In this document: positions 16,746 to 26,740 of the stretch, piece after piece
Numbering within the stretch: the stretch's first letter is position 1
Layout of the letters: each line of letters begins with the position of its first letter
Assembly (NCBI RefSeq): GCF_003054055.1
Contig: NZ_QBKI01000009.1
Location: forward strand, 154,473 to 218,472
Direction: 5' to 3'
DNA from: Pontibacter mucosus
GTDB taxonomy: Bacteria > Bacteroidota > Bacteroidia > Cytophagales > Hymenobacteraceae
Length of the DNA stretch: 64,000 bases
Program-made: the position numbers and the translations under genes
Notes under the pieces: model-generated
Seen by the model: only the letters and a program-made list of their open reading frames with translations
The model's database searches: none
Told to the model about the DNA's origin: nothing

Positions 16746-17467
16746 TAACCTGTTATATCGTAGACGACGAGGCGCACGCCATCCAGGTACTGGCACGCTA
16801 CGTGGAACAAACGCCGGGGCTGTCCCTGGTGGGGTCCGAGGAAAACCCCTTGCTTGCCCTGCAGACCATTCGCTCCGGCCGGGTCAGCCCGCAGCTGGTT
16901 TTTGTCGATGTGGACATGCCCCAGCTATCCGGCATCGAGCTGGCAGGACTCCTGAACCCCTTCTCCCGCGTGATATTTACCACCGCCTATGAGGAGTTCG
17001 CCCTGCAGGCGTTTGATCAGAACGCAGTAGACTACCTGCTCAAACCCATCATCTATGAGCGTTTTCTCAAGGCAGTCCAGCGCCTGCAGGACTTGCCCCC
17101 GTCCGGCAACAGGCAGTGGCAGGCAGAATGCTTTTTTATCAAGGGTAACTTTAAGGGTACATTCACCCGCATTGCGCTGAAGGATGTCCTCTACATCGAG
17201 GCCATGCAGAATTACATCCGCATCCACACCGTGGAGGGCATACACATGACCTACCTGACGATGAAGGAGATGGAGGACTACCTGCCTAAAGAAAGCTTTG
17301 TGCGGGTGCACAAGTCCTTTATCGTGCAAGCTTCCTTTGTGAAGGGCGTAGAGGGGAACCAGATCATACTGGATAACAAGGCCACGCTTCCGTTGGGCGC
17401 CACCTACCGCGAGGCCTTCCTGGCTGAGGTAAACGCCAGGCTGTGGAAGAGCAGGCGACTGCCCTGA
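16742..17467 (+). CDS. LytTR-family response regulator
   Basis: A 241-residue regulator. Residues 3-115 form a receiver domain with the acidic pair DDE at about 8-10, phospho-acceptor Asp in VFVDVDMPQLSG at about residue 58, and the conserved TTAYEEFALQAF and DYLLKP. Residues 138-235 form a LytTR DNA-binding domain (ILYIEAMQNYIRIHT-like segment, then FVRVHKSFIV). It acts with the kinase overlapping it upstream. Likely targets are the divergent redox/SusCD genes, but no LytTR repeat was identified. Confidence 0.93.
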   Translation: MITCYIVDDEAHAIQVLARYVEQTPGLSLVGSEENPLLALQTIRSGRVSPQLVFVDVDMPQLSGIELAGLLNPFSRVIFTTAYEEFALQAFDQNAVDYLLKPIIYERFLKAVQRLQDLPPSGNRQWQAECFFIKGNFKGTFTRIALKDVLYIEAMQNYIRIHTVEGIHMTYLTMKEMEDYLPKESFVRVHKSFIVQASFVKGVEGNQIILDNKATLPLGATYREAFLAEVNARLWKSRRLP

Positions 17468-17931
17468 GGCGGTACATCTCCCCACAGCAAATGTTCTGGT
17501 CATCTTCATAACAGCCGGCCAGCACCTGGTGAACGGAGCTATAGGTATGGTCGAAACCTCAGGTCGCGCAGACAGGAAATAGGCGCATGCGTATTCCGCC
17601 CAGGAAAACTTGACCCGTTCAGCTTTTCTTTCTGAGGAAAGGCAGCGATTAAGCACTAAAATTCAAGAACACACTCGCCGCTATCACTGCCTTCCTGTAC
17701 GTAACGTCGCGGGAGGCAACCAGCGACCTCATGGCCTCGGCCGGGCCGGGAAGGGATGTCTACTGGTGACTACCAAGTAGGGTTCTTCAGGGGTATACCA
17801 GGCATTTAGCATGAGCAGGTTATCAAACCTGTGCCTTCCCATCAAACTTGTTTTATAACCAGCCTGAACTGAAGGCCCAGGCTGGTTATAAACTTTTTGT
17901 TCTGGCTAAACTTTACAGTTTCAGGGTAATC
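17468..17931. other. 464-base convergent intergenic region
   Basis: This lies between the end of the LytTR regulator (plus) and the end of the sulfatase (minus). Apart from the palindrome at 17855-17889 I see no gene, repeat or RNA. Frames crossing it are shadows. Confidence 0.5.
17855..17889. terminator. Bidirectional hairpin between convergent genes
   Basis: A perfect 12-base stem (17855-17866 with 17878-17889) with an 11-base loop. On the plus strand a T run follows after AAAC, and on the minus strand TAAAA and then scattered T residues. It is placed to terminate the sulfatase operon and the two-component genes. Confidence 0.7.
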
Positions 17932-19485
17932 TTACAGATTCCCGCCCTCTTTGGCTAGCAACTGTTTGGCACCGTCGTCCTCATACTTGTCGAGCAGGCC
18001 CTCCAGCTGCTTTTGGAGTTTGGCGGTGATTTTCTCGTAGCCTTTCTTGCCGTAGAGGTTGTTCATCTCGCTCGGGTCCTTCTGCAGGTCGTACAGCTCC
18101 CAGCCCTCTACCCTTTTGTAGAAGCGGATAAGCTTGTAGCGGCCTGTCTTAATGCCGAAGTGCGGTGAAACGGAGTGCTCGCCGTTCTCATAGTAATGGT
18201 AATACATCGCCTCGCGGCCTTTGGCTTTCTTACTGGTCAGCAGCGGCAGGAACGACTCGCCCTGCATGTCTTTCGGGATGGCCACCCCAGCGGCATCGAG
18301 CATGGTCGGGGCAATGTCAAGGTTCATCACAAAATGCTCCGAGGTGGTGCCCGGCTTTACCACGCCCGGGTAGCGCATCACCATCGGCGTGCGGAAGGAC
18401 TCCTCGTACATAAAGCGCTTGTCGAACCAACCGTGCTCGCCCATGTAAAAACCCTGGTCCGACATGTAAATCACGATGGTATTCTCGGCCAGGCCATTCT
18501 TGTCCAGGTAATCAAGCGTGCGGCCGATACTGCGGTCCAGGGAGGCAGCCGTGGCCAGGTAATCGCGCATGTAGCGCTGGTACTTCCACTCCACCAGCTG
18601 CTTGCCCTGCAGGTTGCGCGCCATCAGGTCATCGTAAATGGGCTTGTAGTAGGCCGTGAACCGGGCCCGCTGCTCGGCATTCATGCGCACGATGTTGCCT
18701 TCTTTCAGGTTATCGTAGTCCGGGTACATCTTCAGGTCATAGCCCATGATCATGGTTTTGTCGATGGTCATGTCCTGCACACGGGCCGCCTCGCGGTTAG
18801 TATAGTTGTCGTAGAAGTTGGCCGGCAGCGGGAAGGTTTTGTCATCGAACATGCCCATGTCGTCCAGGTCCGGCATCCAGGTGCGATGCGTGGCCTTGTG
18901 GCCAATCACCAGGGCAAAGGGCTTGCTCTTGTCGCGGCTGTCGAGCCACTCCTCGGCCACGTCCTCGGTGATGCTGGTCACGTAGCCTTCGATGCGCTCG
19001 CGGCTTCCGTCCATGTTGATAAAGTCTGGGTTGAAGTAGTGCCCCTGGCCCGGAAGGATTTTCCAGTAGTCGAAGCCCTGCGGGTCGCTCTCCAGGTGCC
19101 ACTTGCCTACCCAGGCCGTCTGGTAGCCGCCTTTGCCCAGTTCCTTGATGAAGCTGTTCTGACTGCCGTCGAAGTGGGAGTTCTCGTTGTCCTTGAAGCC
19201 GTTCTTGTGGCTATACTTGCCCGTCAGGATAACGGCGCGGCTCGGCCCGCAAATCGAATTGGTCACATAGGCTTTGTTGAAGGTGGCGCCTTCCTTGGCA
19301 ATGCGATCGATGTTGGGCGTCTGCATCAGGTTGCCCCCGTAGGCGCTGATGGCCTGAAACGCGTGGTCGTCGGACACGATGATGACGATGTTGGGCCGTT
19401 TGGCCGGCTGCTGTGCCAGCGCCGCAAAGCTCCACACAAAAGCCGCCAGGAGTAAGAGTACGTTTTTGGTCATGGCTATACGCAT
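17932..19485 (-). CDS. Family S1 formylglycine-dependent sulfatase
   Basis: A 517-residue exported sulfatase (signal peptide to about residue 24, ending ALAQQ). The start of the domain is PNIVIIVSDDHAFQAISAYGG, with two metal-binding Asp. The signature CGPSRAVILTGK at about residues 80-91 is the CxPxR maturation motif, whose Cys becomes formylglycine. The catalytic GKWHLESDP and the later metal-binding MSDQGFYMGEHGW are present. It removes sulfate esters from a glycan in the periplasm. An anSME or FGE maturase would be needed and is not in the window. It ends the SusCD operon, so the imported glycan is sulfated. The exact substrate (rhamnose, hexosamine or other sulfate) cannot be read from the sequence. 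Confidence 0.93.
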   Translation of the reverse strand: MRIAMTKNVLLLLAAFVWSFAALAQQPAKRPNIVIIVSDDHAFQAISAYGGNLMQTPNIDRIAKEGATFNKAYVTNSICGPSRAVILTGKYSHKNGFKDNENSHFDGSQNSFIKELGKGGYQTAWVGKWHLESDPQGFDYWKILPGQGHYFNPDFINMDGSRERIEGYVTSITEDVAEEWLDSRDKSKPFALVIGHKATHRTWMPDLDDMGMFDDKTFPLPANFYDNYTNREAARVQDMTIDKTMIMGYDLKMYPDYDNLKEGNIVRMNAEQRARFTAYYKPIYDDLMARNLQGKQLVEWKYQRYMRDYLATAASLDRSIGRTLDYLDKNGLAENTIVIYMSDQGFYMGEHGWFDKRFMYEESFRTPMVMRYPGVVKPGTTSEHFVMNLDIAPTMLDAAGVAIPKDMQGESFLPLLTSKKAKGREAMYYHYYENGEHSVSPHFGIKTGRYKLIRFYKRVEGWELYDLQKDPSEMNNLYGKKGYEKITAKLQKQLEGLLDKYEDDGAKQLLAKEGGNL

Positions 19486-19515
19486 GATTTAATAATTGCT
19501 CCTTTTTACTTTTAA

Positions 19516-19911
19516 CTAATTGGGAAGCTGCTCTATCGTTAACCTAACTGGTTCAAGATTAAAAGTTGGGTTAATTGTTATCTCCGCTTTCCGGCTTGCT
19601 CCAGTTGTGTTGGGCGCCAGTGTAACCAATACGGTTTGGTTTCCTGAGCCATAAAACTTGGCAGGTTTGCACCACGCTTTGGATTCTTCAGGCACAACCA
19701 TCCACCAACCGTTTGAACCTGCATTGATAACAAGCTCAATAGTGGCGCCCGAGGCGGGATAAGCCGTCAGTTTATTTTGAAGCTCAACTGTAAAAGCTGA
19801 TGGTTGCGGCTTTGCCGGCATATCCTCCTTTGCACAGGAAGCGGCTACGAAAAGCAGCAACAGAAGAGGTATGAGCGAGATATAATTTATTTTGGCTCTT
19901 TTCATGATCAC
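19516..19911 (-). CDS. BACON-like domain lipoprotein
   Basis: A 131-residue lipoprotein. The lipobox LFVAASC places the acylated Cys at about residue 26. The remainder is one beta-sandwich with landmarks of the Bacteroidetes BACON domain: a Gly-Trp-Trp strand in the first half, W-C near the middle, then SGNQTVLVTLAPNTTGASRKAEITI. BACON domains bind carbohydrate or act as spacers in surface glycan-binding proteins. Here the domain stands alone. It lies between SusD and the sulfatase on the same strand and probably sits on the outer-membrane surface with SusD. Confidence 0.78.
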   Translation of the reverse strand: MIMKRAKINYISLIPLLLLLFVAASCAKEDMPAKPQPSAFTVELQNKLTAYPASGATIELVINAGSNGWWMVVPEESKAWCKPAKFYGSGNQTVLVTLAPNTTGASRKAEITINPTFNLEPVRLTIEQLPN

Positions 19912-19934
19912 GTTCGCTAAAATGATGCGTTAAA

Positions 19935-21755
19935 TTACCACCCTGGGTTTTGATTCCATTTGCCGTCCGTCAGGCTAATCATCCTGTCTTGAATGGGTAA
20001 GAGATAATCTCTGGACAGGTTGAAACCATACCCATTGGGCAGCACTTCCTGATAAGGGTCAATGTAACGCCAGTCACTCTGCGCATTGCCCGTCAGATAA
20101 AAGTTAGTGGATTTCCCTGCAGGGGGGGTGTCAAAATACAGTAGGGCATCCTTATAAAAGCCCGTGGAGGTGTTTTCATCGGCTATGTTGCTTCCGACGA
20201 ATAAGGCGCCCAGCGGTCTCTTGCCCACAATCAGCTCATCAGCAGCAGCCCAGCGGAAAATATCATCAAGCCTCATCCCTTCAGCCGCAAACTCCACCCG
20301 TCTCTCACGACGCACACTCTGAATGACTTTATCCAGGTTCCTGAAAGGGTAATCTGCCTGCCTGTTATATTCCCTGTCAAAGTCTACCGGCGGCATGCCA
20401 GCACGAGCTCGCAGGGGCTCCAGTGCACGGGCAACCAGGTCAGGCGACTCCCCCAATTCTGCAAGCGCTTCGGCGTAATTCAGCAACACCTCTGCATAGC
20501 GGAACAATATAGCTGGCACAGCACTCTTGAAGTCGTCGAATGTAGCCGACTCACTATTATATTCTATGTATTTGTAGAGCGGGTATCCCGTTGGACTCCG
20601 GTTAAACCCGCTTTGGTTGATCGGCGGAAAAGGAGCAACAGCGACACCGGGCTTGATGGGCTTGCCTGGAACAGCTACGGTCTGCGAAAGGCGTGGGTCA
20701 CGTAGCTCAGGCAGTAGCTCCCTGCCATACTCCGCTTGAGCCTCCGTTCGAACCTGACCAATAAACGGCTCTCCGTCCCTTGTTAGGTAATCATCCACGA
20801 GCGAGAGCGTCACACCGATATCTCCTCCACCTGTTGAAAGGTATTTACTGATGCTATGCCCAATGTTTTCATTTGCATCATACTTTCGCCACAGCAGGAC
20901 TTCGTTGTTTGAGGACAAATCCAACGTCGTGAATAAGTTTCCATAGTCTTCCAGCGGCCGGCCGGTTTGGTAGATAGACCAGCGGCCACCGTTGATTACC
21001 TCCTCAGCCGCTAACTTTGCCTGCGTCAGGTAGTTTTTGATTTTATCATCTGTGATCTCCCTGCTCCAAAAGGGATCATTATCCTGCCTATGGTATTTCT
21101 GCCAGGTCCCTTCGTAAAGGGCAACCCTGGATTTAAAGGCTAGTGCCACATCCCGATGGACCCGCATGCCTGCGTTCGTACCCATGACAGGCAATAAGGC
21201 GATGGCGTGATCGAGGTCTGCTAATATGGAGTCTACGACTACAACACGCGAATCCCTGCTCAGTTCGGTCATCTCCCTGTCAGCCGGCAGGACCGTGTTT
21301 ACCCATGTTACATCTCCATACTTTTTCACCATGTTGAAGTAAAACCAGGCCCTGAAAAACTTAGCCTCGCCCAAATACTGATCTTTTGCGGCCTGATCCC
21401 CGCTTGCATTTTTATAGTTGGCTAAAAAGTAGTTGATCGATCGCACACTGTTATATTCCTGTATGCGGGTGGCATTACTGAGAGCCAAATTGCCATTTAA
21501 CCGGTTATCAACAGCCGTTATTATCATGTTATCACTGGTTGCATCTGAAAAGGCAATGCCCGCGTTACCCGTTACTCCGGGATGACCGGGAAAACTCTCG
21601 TAAAATTGATTGACATAAAGCCTTAATTCATTAGTTGTGGCCAAACCTCCTGAAGTTGAAAGAACATCGAGCGGTTCCCGGTCAAGAAAGTCCTTTTCGC
21701 ATGAGGCCATGGCAAGCATGCAAAAAGCAAGACAGATTAGTTTTATATATTTCAT
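19935..21755 (-). CDS. SusD/RagB-family glycan-binding lipoprotein
   Basis: A 606-residue surface lipoprotein. The lipobox LAMASC puts the lipid Cys at about residue 19, followed by EKDFLDREPLDVLS, the usual SusD start. Residues 80-300 are the TPR-containing SusD-like N-terminal part (AKFFRAWFYFNMVKKYGDV), and the C-terminal RagB/SusD part contains RYAEVLLNYAEALAELG, RRERRVEFAAEGMRLDDIFRW and YLLPIQ. The length is normal for a glycan-binding SusD. It is 11 bases downstream of the SusC gene and acts as its lid. The ligand is probably a sulfated oligosaccharide, given the sulfatase in the operon. Confidence 0.95.
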   Translation of the reverse strand: MKYIKLICLAFCMLAMASCEKDFLDREPLDVLSTSGGLATTNELRLYVNQFYESFPGHPGVTGNAGIAFSDATSDNMIITAVDNRLNGNLALSNATRIQEYNSVRSINYFLANYKNASGDQAAKDQYLGEAKFFRAWFYFNMVKKYGDVTWVNTVLPADREMTELSRDSRVVVVDSILADLDHAIALLPVMGTNAGMRVHRDVALAFKSRVALYEGTWQKYHRQDNDPFWSREITDDKIKNYLTQAKLAAEEVINGGRWSIYQTGRPLEDYGNLFTTLDLSSNNEVLLWRKYDANENIGHSISKYLSTGGGDIGVTLSLVDDYLTRDGEPFIGQVRTEAQAEYGRELLPELRDPRLSQTVAVPGKPIKPGVAVAPFPPINQSGFNRSPTGYPLYKYIEYNSESATFDDFKSAVPAILFRYAEVLLNYAEALAELGESPDLVARALEPLRARAGMPPVDFDREYNRQADYPFRNLDKVIQSVRRERRVEFAAEGMRLDDIFRWAAADELIVGKRPLGALFVGSNIADENTSTGFYKDALLYFDTPPAGKSTNFYLTGNAQSDWRYIDPYQEVLPNGYGFNLSRDYLLPIQDRMISLTDGKWNQNPGW

Positions 21756-21766
21756 ATTGATCTGCT

Positions 21767-24700
21767 TTAGAAACTAATGTTGAGTCCAAAAGAGTAGATT
21801 TTGTTTAATGGGTATATTTTACCCGGTGCCGCTCCGCCTACAAGCGTCTCGGGGTCAAACATCTTGGCCAGTCTGGTGAAGGTTAACATGTTTTCCCCTG
21901 ACAGGAACACACTGGCCCTGCTCATTCTCACCTTTTCGACCCATTGGTCTGGCAGGCTGTAACTCAAGGTCAGGTTCTTGAGGCGCAGGTATGAGGCATC
22001 CTGCAAGTACCTATCCGATACCTGCTGCGTCTTTCCTACAAAAGAATTGATGGACCCTACCGGAGATGCGTAAGGATTAGGGTAATAGGCGCCGGGGTTC
22101 TCAGGGCTCCAGTAATCAAGGTGCTGCTTGAAAACTGTTACCTGCGCTAATGAGCCTGCCCCCCAGAAGTATGCATCCCCCATGGCCGGGGCAAAATCCC
22201 GCTTGCCTATACCCTGCCACAGCATGCTCATGGATAGCCTGTTCCAGGTAACCGAGCCGTTCACAGAATAAGAGTAACGAGGGCTACTGTTTCCGATTAT
22301 CGTCAGGTCTCCCATGTCTCCTAAGCTATTGGCGCCCCGGTTTATCTTTCCGTCACCATTCAGATCCTGATAAAGGACGTCCCCCGGTTTCCAGGGCTGC
22401 GCTGACAAATAGGAATGGTCCAGTCGATTAAAGGCATCTGCCTGTTCCACGCTCTGAACAAGCCCCGGAGACCGGAAGCCCCAAATCTCACCGGCCTCTT
22501 TTCCTACATACCATGAACTGCTTGGATCATTATTGTTCGGGTTCTGGTACTTGGTTACCACAGATTTATTATCAGCCAGTAATCCACCGAGCGTAAAGGA
22601 AACCTTATCGCTAATCTGACCACGCCAGTTTAAGGTAAGCTCCCAGCCCCGTGTACGCAGGTCCGCATTATTGCTCAGCGGCGGGGTGGCTCCATACAGG
22701 TCCGCGATGTCAAGGGAAGGGCCTAACATGTCTCTGGTATTGCGCTGATACACATCAAAGCTACCGGCCAGTTGATTGTTGAAGAAGGCAAAGTCTACAC
22801 CTATGTTAGCGTTTTCCACCTTCTCCCATGTTATAAAGGGATTGAAGGTGCCCGGAACAGTTATGTACGCCTCTCTTCCGTTGCCATAAAACCAGCGGCC
22901 TCCACTCCCAATTCCAGGCACTGTTATTCCCATGTTCTCTGCATAGGCATACAGGCCCGCTCCTGACTGGTTACCCAAGAAACCATAGGAGCCACGAATT
23001 TTCAGCTGGCTCAACCAAGTAAGGTTCTCAGCGAAAAACCTCTCCTGGTCTAGATTATATCCTGCAGAAACAGAGGGGAAAAAGCCCCATCTGGAATCAG
23101 CTGCAAACCTGGAAGAGCCGTCATAGCGGCCGTTTAATTCGAGTAAGTACTTGCTTCGGTAATTGTATGATATGCGTCCGAACCCTCCCCTGGTTGCCCA
23201 GTGCGTTCTTGACTCACTGATTACCTGGTTACCCGTCACCAGGGAGATGCCGGGGCGGCTGTTACTTATCAGGTCCTGTGCAGTAGCGGAAAGGCTTTTG
23301 AACTCATTGAGCTCCTGTTGAAAGCCCACTAACAGGTCTATACCGTGATTCTCATTTATCGTAAGGCTATAGGAAGAGTAAACATTGGGGGAGATATAGC
23401 GGGAGTTGAGCATGTTACGCCCGTAACTGCCTTTTAACGGGATGTTATACTCAGACCTGTTAACGGTAATCGGGGTCCCATCAATCCCATAAATAGTCCC
23501 GGGAAGCTTCAGGTTTGTTTGCTCCGCTGTTGATTCCCTTAAGTTTAAATCAAGGGTGATCTTCCAATCCTCTATCGGCTCCAGCTCTAGCCCGGTAAGT
23601 ATGGCCAGGTTTGTGTTATCCTCCTTGGTTTCTGAGCCGGACTGCAGATAAGGAACCATTGACTGCTCCGACCAATTCCCATTTAAATCATAGGGGGAAA
23701 CGTTTGGCCGCATACGGGCAAGGTTGTGAAAGAACATATTCTCAAACCCGGCAAAAGGGCTGGTATACATCGACCGGGTGTATTTCGTGTTGGCTTTGAT
23801 TTTAGCCCAACTTAAGAGCTGCGACGTTACGGTAGCATTTAAGTTATACCGCTTATAGTTAATGTCTGCGTAGCGCAGATTTCCCCCTTCAGAGTAATAG
23901 CCGCCTGACACAAAGAACTGGGTTGCCTTGTTCCCCCCACTCATGCTCAGGTTGTGGCTCTGCTTCACCGCATATGGCTTATAGTGTAAAGCAAACCAGT
24001 TGGTGTTAGCCACACCGTTTGAGCTGTTTTCCCAGTTTGCGTACGTGTTACTGTTCACCTCTGGGAAAATGGACATACCCGCCGGATTAGTAATATACTG
24101 TTCCAGCAGCTTCAATTTTTCCTCGGAATACTGTCTTGTTCCTAGCGCATTGAAGGTGGCTGCGTTAAAATAGTTGGCAAATTCTAAGGAATTGGCCATA
24201 TCAGGGAGCTTGACAGGCGTGGTGAAACCTACATTATTGGAATAAGATAGCGTTGTCCTTTCTGCACCTCCTTTCTTGGTGGTAACCAGAATAACACCAT
24301 ATGCTGCCCGGGACCCATAGATAGCCGATGCGGATGCATCTTTTAAGACGGAAATGGATTCAATATCATTGGGGTTGACATCAGCCAGCGACATTTCCAA
24401 CCCATCTACTAAAACATAGGGGTTATCGCCCCCACTTATATTGCCCATGCCCCTTACATTTAGATTATAGCTCTGCCCTGGCTTCGTATTGCCTCCAACG
24501 TTCACGTTTAGGCCAGGTACCAGGCCCTGCAGGCTTTGGGTTGCATTTACAACGGGCCTGGCTTCTAAGTCAGAGGCCGAAACCACAGAGACAGATCCGG
24601 TCAGGTTCACTTTCTTCTGTGTGCCGTAGCCCACTACCACCACCTCCTCCAAACTGGATGTATTCACCTCTAATTGAATACTGCCCAGATCAGGAGCGGC

Positions 24701-25270
24701 TTTCACCTCCTTCTTGACATAGCCCAGGAAAGAAATCTCCAGAACGGCATCATCGGCAACGTTCTGCAGAACAAATACCCCTTCTATATCGGTGGCTGTT
24801 CCTTTGCTAGTGCCCTTAACCTGAACCGTGGCGCCCGGTAGCGGCTGGCCCTTCTCATCCACTACCTTACCCCTTACATCTATGGGCGGCGTAACCCTGA
24901 CGGGCTGAACACTCACCACTTCCTTTACCACCACGGTTTTATGCTCGATGGTGTAGCCCAGGGGCTGCCCTGCAAAGGCATGCTGCAGGGCCTCTTGCAG
25001 GCTTACACTCCGCACATGCACGCTCACCGGCTTCGCCTTTCGCAGTAGCGAGGCATTATAAAGGAAATCGTAGCCGCTCTGCCGCCTGATCTCCTTGAGC
25101 ACCTTTTCCAAGGGGGCGCCATCTTCAGACAGGGTAATCGGCTGGGCGGTACTGGCTGCACTCACCTGAAGCAGCGCCGTCAGCAGGAGAAGGCATGTCA
25201 GCCTCATGATTTTCATCGCGCTGCTCCTCGCGCAGGGAAGCCTGCGTGAGCTAAATGTGTAAAGTTTCAT
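21767..25270 (-). CDS. SusC/RagA TonB-dependent transporter with STN signalling domain
   Basis: About 1167 residues from the ATG at 25270 (MKLYTFSSRR); a later ATG at 25216 (MKIMRLTCLL) would give the signal peptide directly and is also possible. After the signal peptide comes a Secretin/TonB N-terminal (STN) domain (about 50-110: LEKVLKEIRRQSGYDFLYNASLL), then a carboxypeptidase-like domain (about 130-215), a TonB plug with VVVGYGTQKKVNLTGSV and NPNDIESISVLKDASASAIYGSRAAYGVI-type signature, and the barrel. The STN domain contacts the FecR protein encoded upstream, so ligand transport activates the ECF sigma factor. It forms the pore for a probably sulfated glycan. Confidence 0.95.
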   Translation of the reverse strand: MKLYTFSSRRLPCARSSAMKIMRLTCLLLLTALLQVSAASTAQPITLSEDGAPLEKVLKEIRRQSGYDFLYNASLLRKAKPVSVHVRSVSLQEALQHAFAGQPLGYTIEHKTVVVKEVVSVQPVRVTPPIDVRGKVVDEKGQPLPGATVQVKGTSKGTATDIEGVFVLQNVADDAVLEISFLGYVKKEVKAAPDLGSIQLEVNTSSLEEVVVVGYGTQKKVNLTGSVSVVSASDLEARPVVNATQSLQGLVPGLNVNVGGNTKPGQSYNLNVRGMGNISGGDNPYVLVDGLEMSLADVNPNDIESISVLKDASASAIYGSRAAYGVILVTTKKGGAERTTLSYSNNVGFTTPVKLPDMANSLEFANYFNAATFNALGTRQYSEEKLKLLEQYITNPAGMSIFPEVNSNTYANWENSSNGVANTNWFALHYKPYAVKQSHNLSMSGGNKATQFFVSGGYYSEGGNLRYADINYKRYNLNATVTSQLLSWAKIKANTKYTRSMYTSPFAGFENMFFHNLARMRPNVSPYDLNGNWSEQSMVPYLQSGSETKEDNTNLAILTGLELEPIEDWKITLDLNLRESTAEQTNLKLPGTIYGIDGTPITVNRSEYNIPLKGSYGRNMLNSRYISPNVYSSYSLTINENHGIDLLVGFQQELNEFKSLSATAQDLISNSRPGISLVTGNQVISESRTHWATRGGFGRISYNYRSKYLLELNGRYDGSSRFAADSRWGFFPSVSAGYNLDQERFFAENLTWLSQLKIRGSYGFLGNQSGAGLYAYAENMGITVPGIGSGGRWFYGNGREAYITVPGTFNPFITWEKVENANIGVDFAFFNNQLAGSFDVYQRNTRDMLGPSLDIADLYGATPPLSNNADLRTRGWELTLNWRGQISDKVSFTLGGLLADNKSVVTKYQNPNNNDPSSSWYVGKEAGEIWGFRSPGLVQSVEQADAFNRLDHSYLSAQPWKPGDVLYQDLNGDGKINRGANSLGDMGDLTIIGNSSPRYSYSVNGSVTWNRLSMSMLWQGIGKRDFAPAMGDAYFWGAGSLAQVTVFKQHLDYWSPENPGAYYPNPYASPVGSINSFVGKTQQVSDRYLQDASYLRLKNLTLSYSLPDQWVEKVRMSRASVFLSGENMLTFTRLAKMFDPETLVGGAAPGKIYPLNKIYSFGLNISF

Positions 25271-25407
25271 ACATTTGCAGTTAGGGTTAACATTGTGATA
25301 GTGATACAAGAAAACTTATCCGGTGAGACAGCCCTTTCACAGGCCGGAGGTGTTGCGAGCGCCTCCGGCTTTTTTGGCAGCCTGACCATTAATAAAGCTA
25401 GCTAAAC

Positions 25408-26580
25408 TCAAGGCATAACGATTACCTTCTTCCCCTCTACCTTAAACCTGACATTACTTGCCAGCTCCAGTACCCGGAGGGTCTGGGTGATGGTTTTGGA
25501 GCGAGACACCACGCCGCCGAACTTGATGCTCCCCACGTCCCCCTGGTACTCTACCTGCACATCATACCAACGGGCCAGCTCGCGCATGATACTCTCCAGA
25601 TCCTCATCATTAAACATGAAGTAGCCGCTCTTCCAGGCTACCGCCTCGTCAATGTCCACTTGCCGCACCAAAACAGCGCTGCTGGCCTGGCTGACAAGCG
25701 CCTGCTGCCCAGGGGCCAGCAATTGCGGGCTGCTTGCCCTGTCAGCCGACACCCTGACAGCCCCTTCGAGCAAGGTCGTGCTGATGAAGGCCTCATCTGC
25801 ATAGGCATCAATATTGAAGTGCGTGCCTAGTACCTCTACCACCTGCCCCCTGCTCTCTACCACAAAAGGCATATCCGCATTTTTTTCCACTTCAAAGTAA
25901 GCTTCCCCTGTCAACTCAACTCTGCGCTGTAACCCCGTGAACCTGGCAGGGTAGCGGAGCGAGGAGGCTGCATTCAGCCACACCTTACTCCCATCCGGCA
26001 GCACCACCTGATACTGGCCACCCTTAGGTGTTTTGATGGCATTATAGGCATTTGCCTCCGTTACGACGTTGCCTGAAGCAGGCCCAACAACCGCATAAAC
26101 CAGCTGCCCGTCTGCCGCCTTGCTGATCCTCACTCCCGGTTGCTTGGCCAATTCGCCCTCTGCAGCATCATCCAGGATGATTTCAGAGCCATCGGCAAGT
26201 GTCAAGGTTGCCTTGCTACCATCTGGGGAAGTATCACGTACCGTATCCGGCGCGGCTACTTGTGCCACAACCGGCATGTCCTTGCTTTGCCGAACATAAA
26301 GCATCAGAACTGTGGACAGGAACGCTATGAGTAAAGTAGCGGCCACGCCCAGACGCAGTGGAGAGAACACTTGCTTTCTCTGTCGGCGCTTTATCTCCTC
26401 TGATATCCTGCCATGTATCCTCTCCCGTACTTCGGACTCCTCTCCCATCTGAGCGGAATCCCACCCCTCTCCCCTTTCCTGAAACTTCTCGTAAAGACGG
26501 AACAACAGCCTCTCCTCCTCCGCGCTTGCTTTCCCGGCAAGGTACCTGTCCACTAATTCTAAGAATTTTTCCTTATCCAT
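25408..26580 (-). CDS. FecR-family anti-sigma factor
   Basis: A 390-residue single-pass inner-membrane protein. The cytoplasmic N-terminal part (about 1-72: FLELVDRYLAGKASAEEERLLFRLY) binds the sigma factor. One membrane helix lies near 77-95. The periplasmic FecR domain has TPKGGQYQVVLPDGSKVWLNAASSLRYP and RRVELTGEAYFEVEKNADMPFVV (landmarks near 185-245), and the C-terminal DUF4974-like end has DEDLESIMRELARWYDVQVEY. It relays the signal from the STN domain of SusC to the sigma factor encoded just upstream. Confidence 0.95.
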   Translation of the reverse strand: MDKEKFLELVDRYLAGKASAEEERLLFRLYEKFQERGEGWDSAQMGEESEVRERIHGRISEEIKRRQRKQVFSPLRLGVAATLLIAFLSTVLMLYVRQSKDMPVVAQVAAPDTVRDTSPDGSKATLTLADGSEIILDDAAEGELAKQPGVRISKAADGQLVYAVVGPASGNVVTEANAYNAIKTPKGGQYQVVLPDGSKVWLNAASSLRYPARFTGLQRRVELTGEAYFEVEKNADMPFVVESRGQVVEVLGTHFNIDAYADEAFISTTLLEGAVRVSADRASSPQLLAPGQQALVSQASSAVLVRQVDIDEAVAWKSGYFMFNDEDLESIMRELARWYDVQVEYQGDVGSIKFGGVVSRSKTITQTLRVLELASNVRFKVEGKKVIVMP

Positions 26581-26740
26581 CTTGGATGTTTATTATATGT
26601 ACCACAAGTGGAGGCGCACCCCCAAAGCGAAATGAAATTTTTTTATACTATTTATAGCAGGAAGAGAACTGCACACACGTTGGCTGTCAAAAGGGATAAT
26701 TATTCAGAGGAGGAATGGGAGGAAGAAAGGAGAAAGCCGT

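Noticed and set aside
18175..19455. 426-codon plus frame across the sulfatase
   Set aside because: It is a shadow of the minus-strand sulfatase gene, which has clear motifs.
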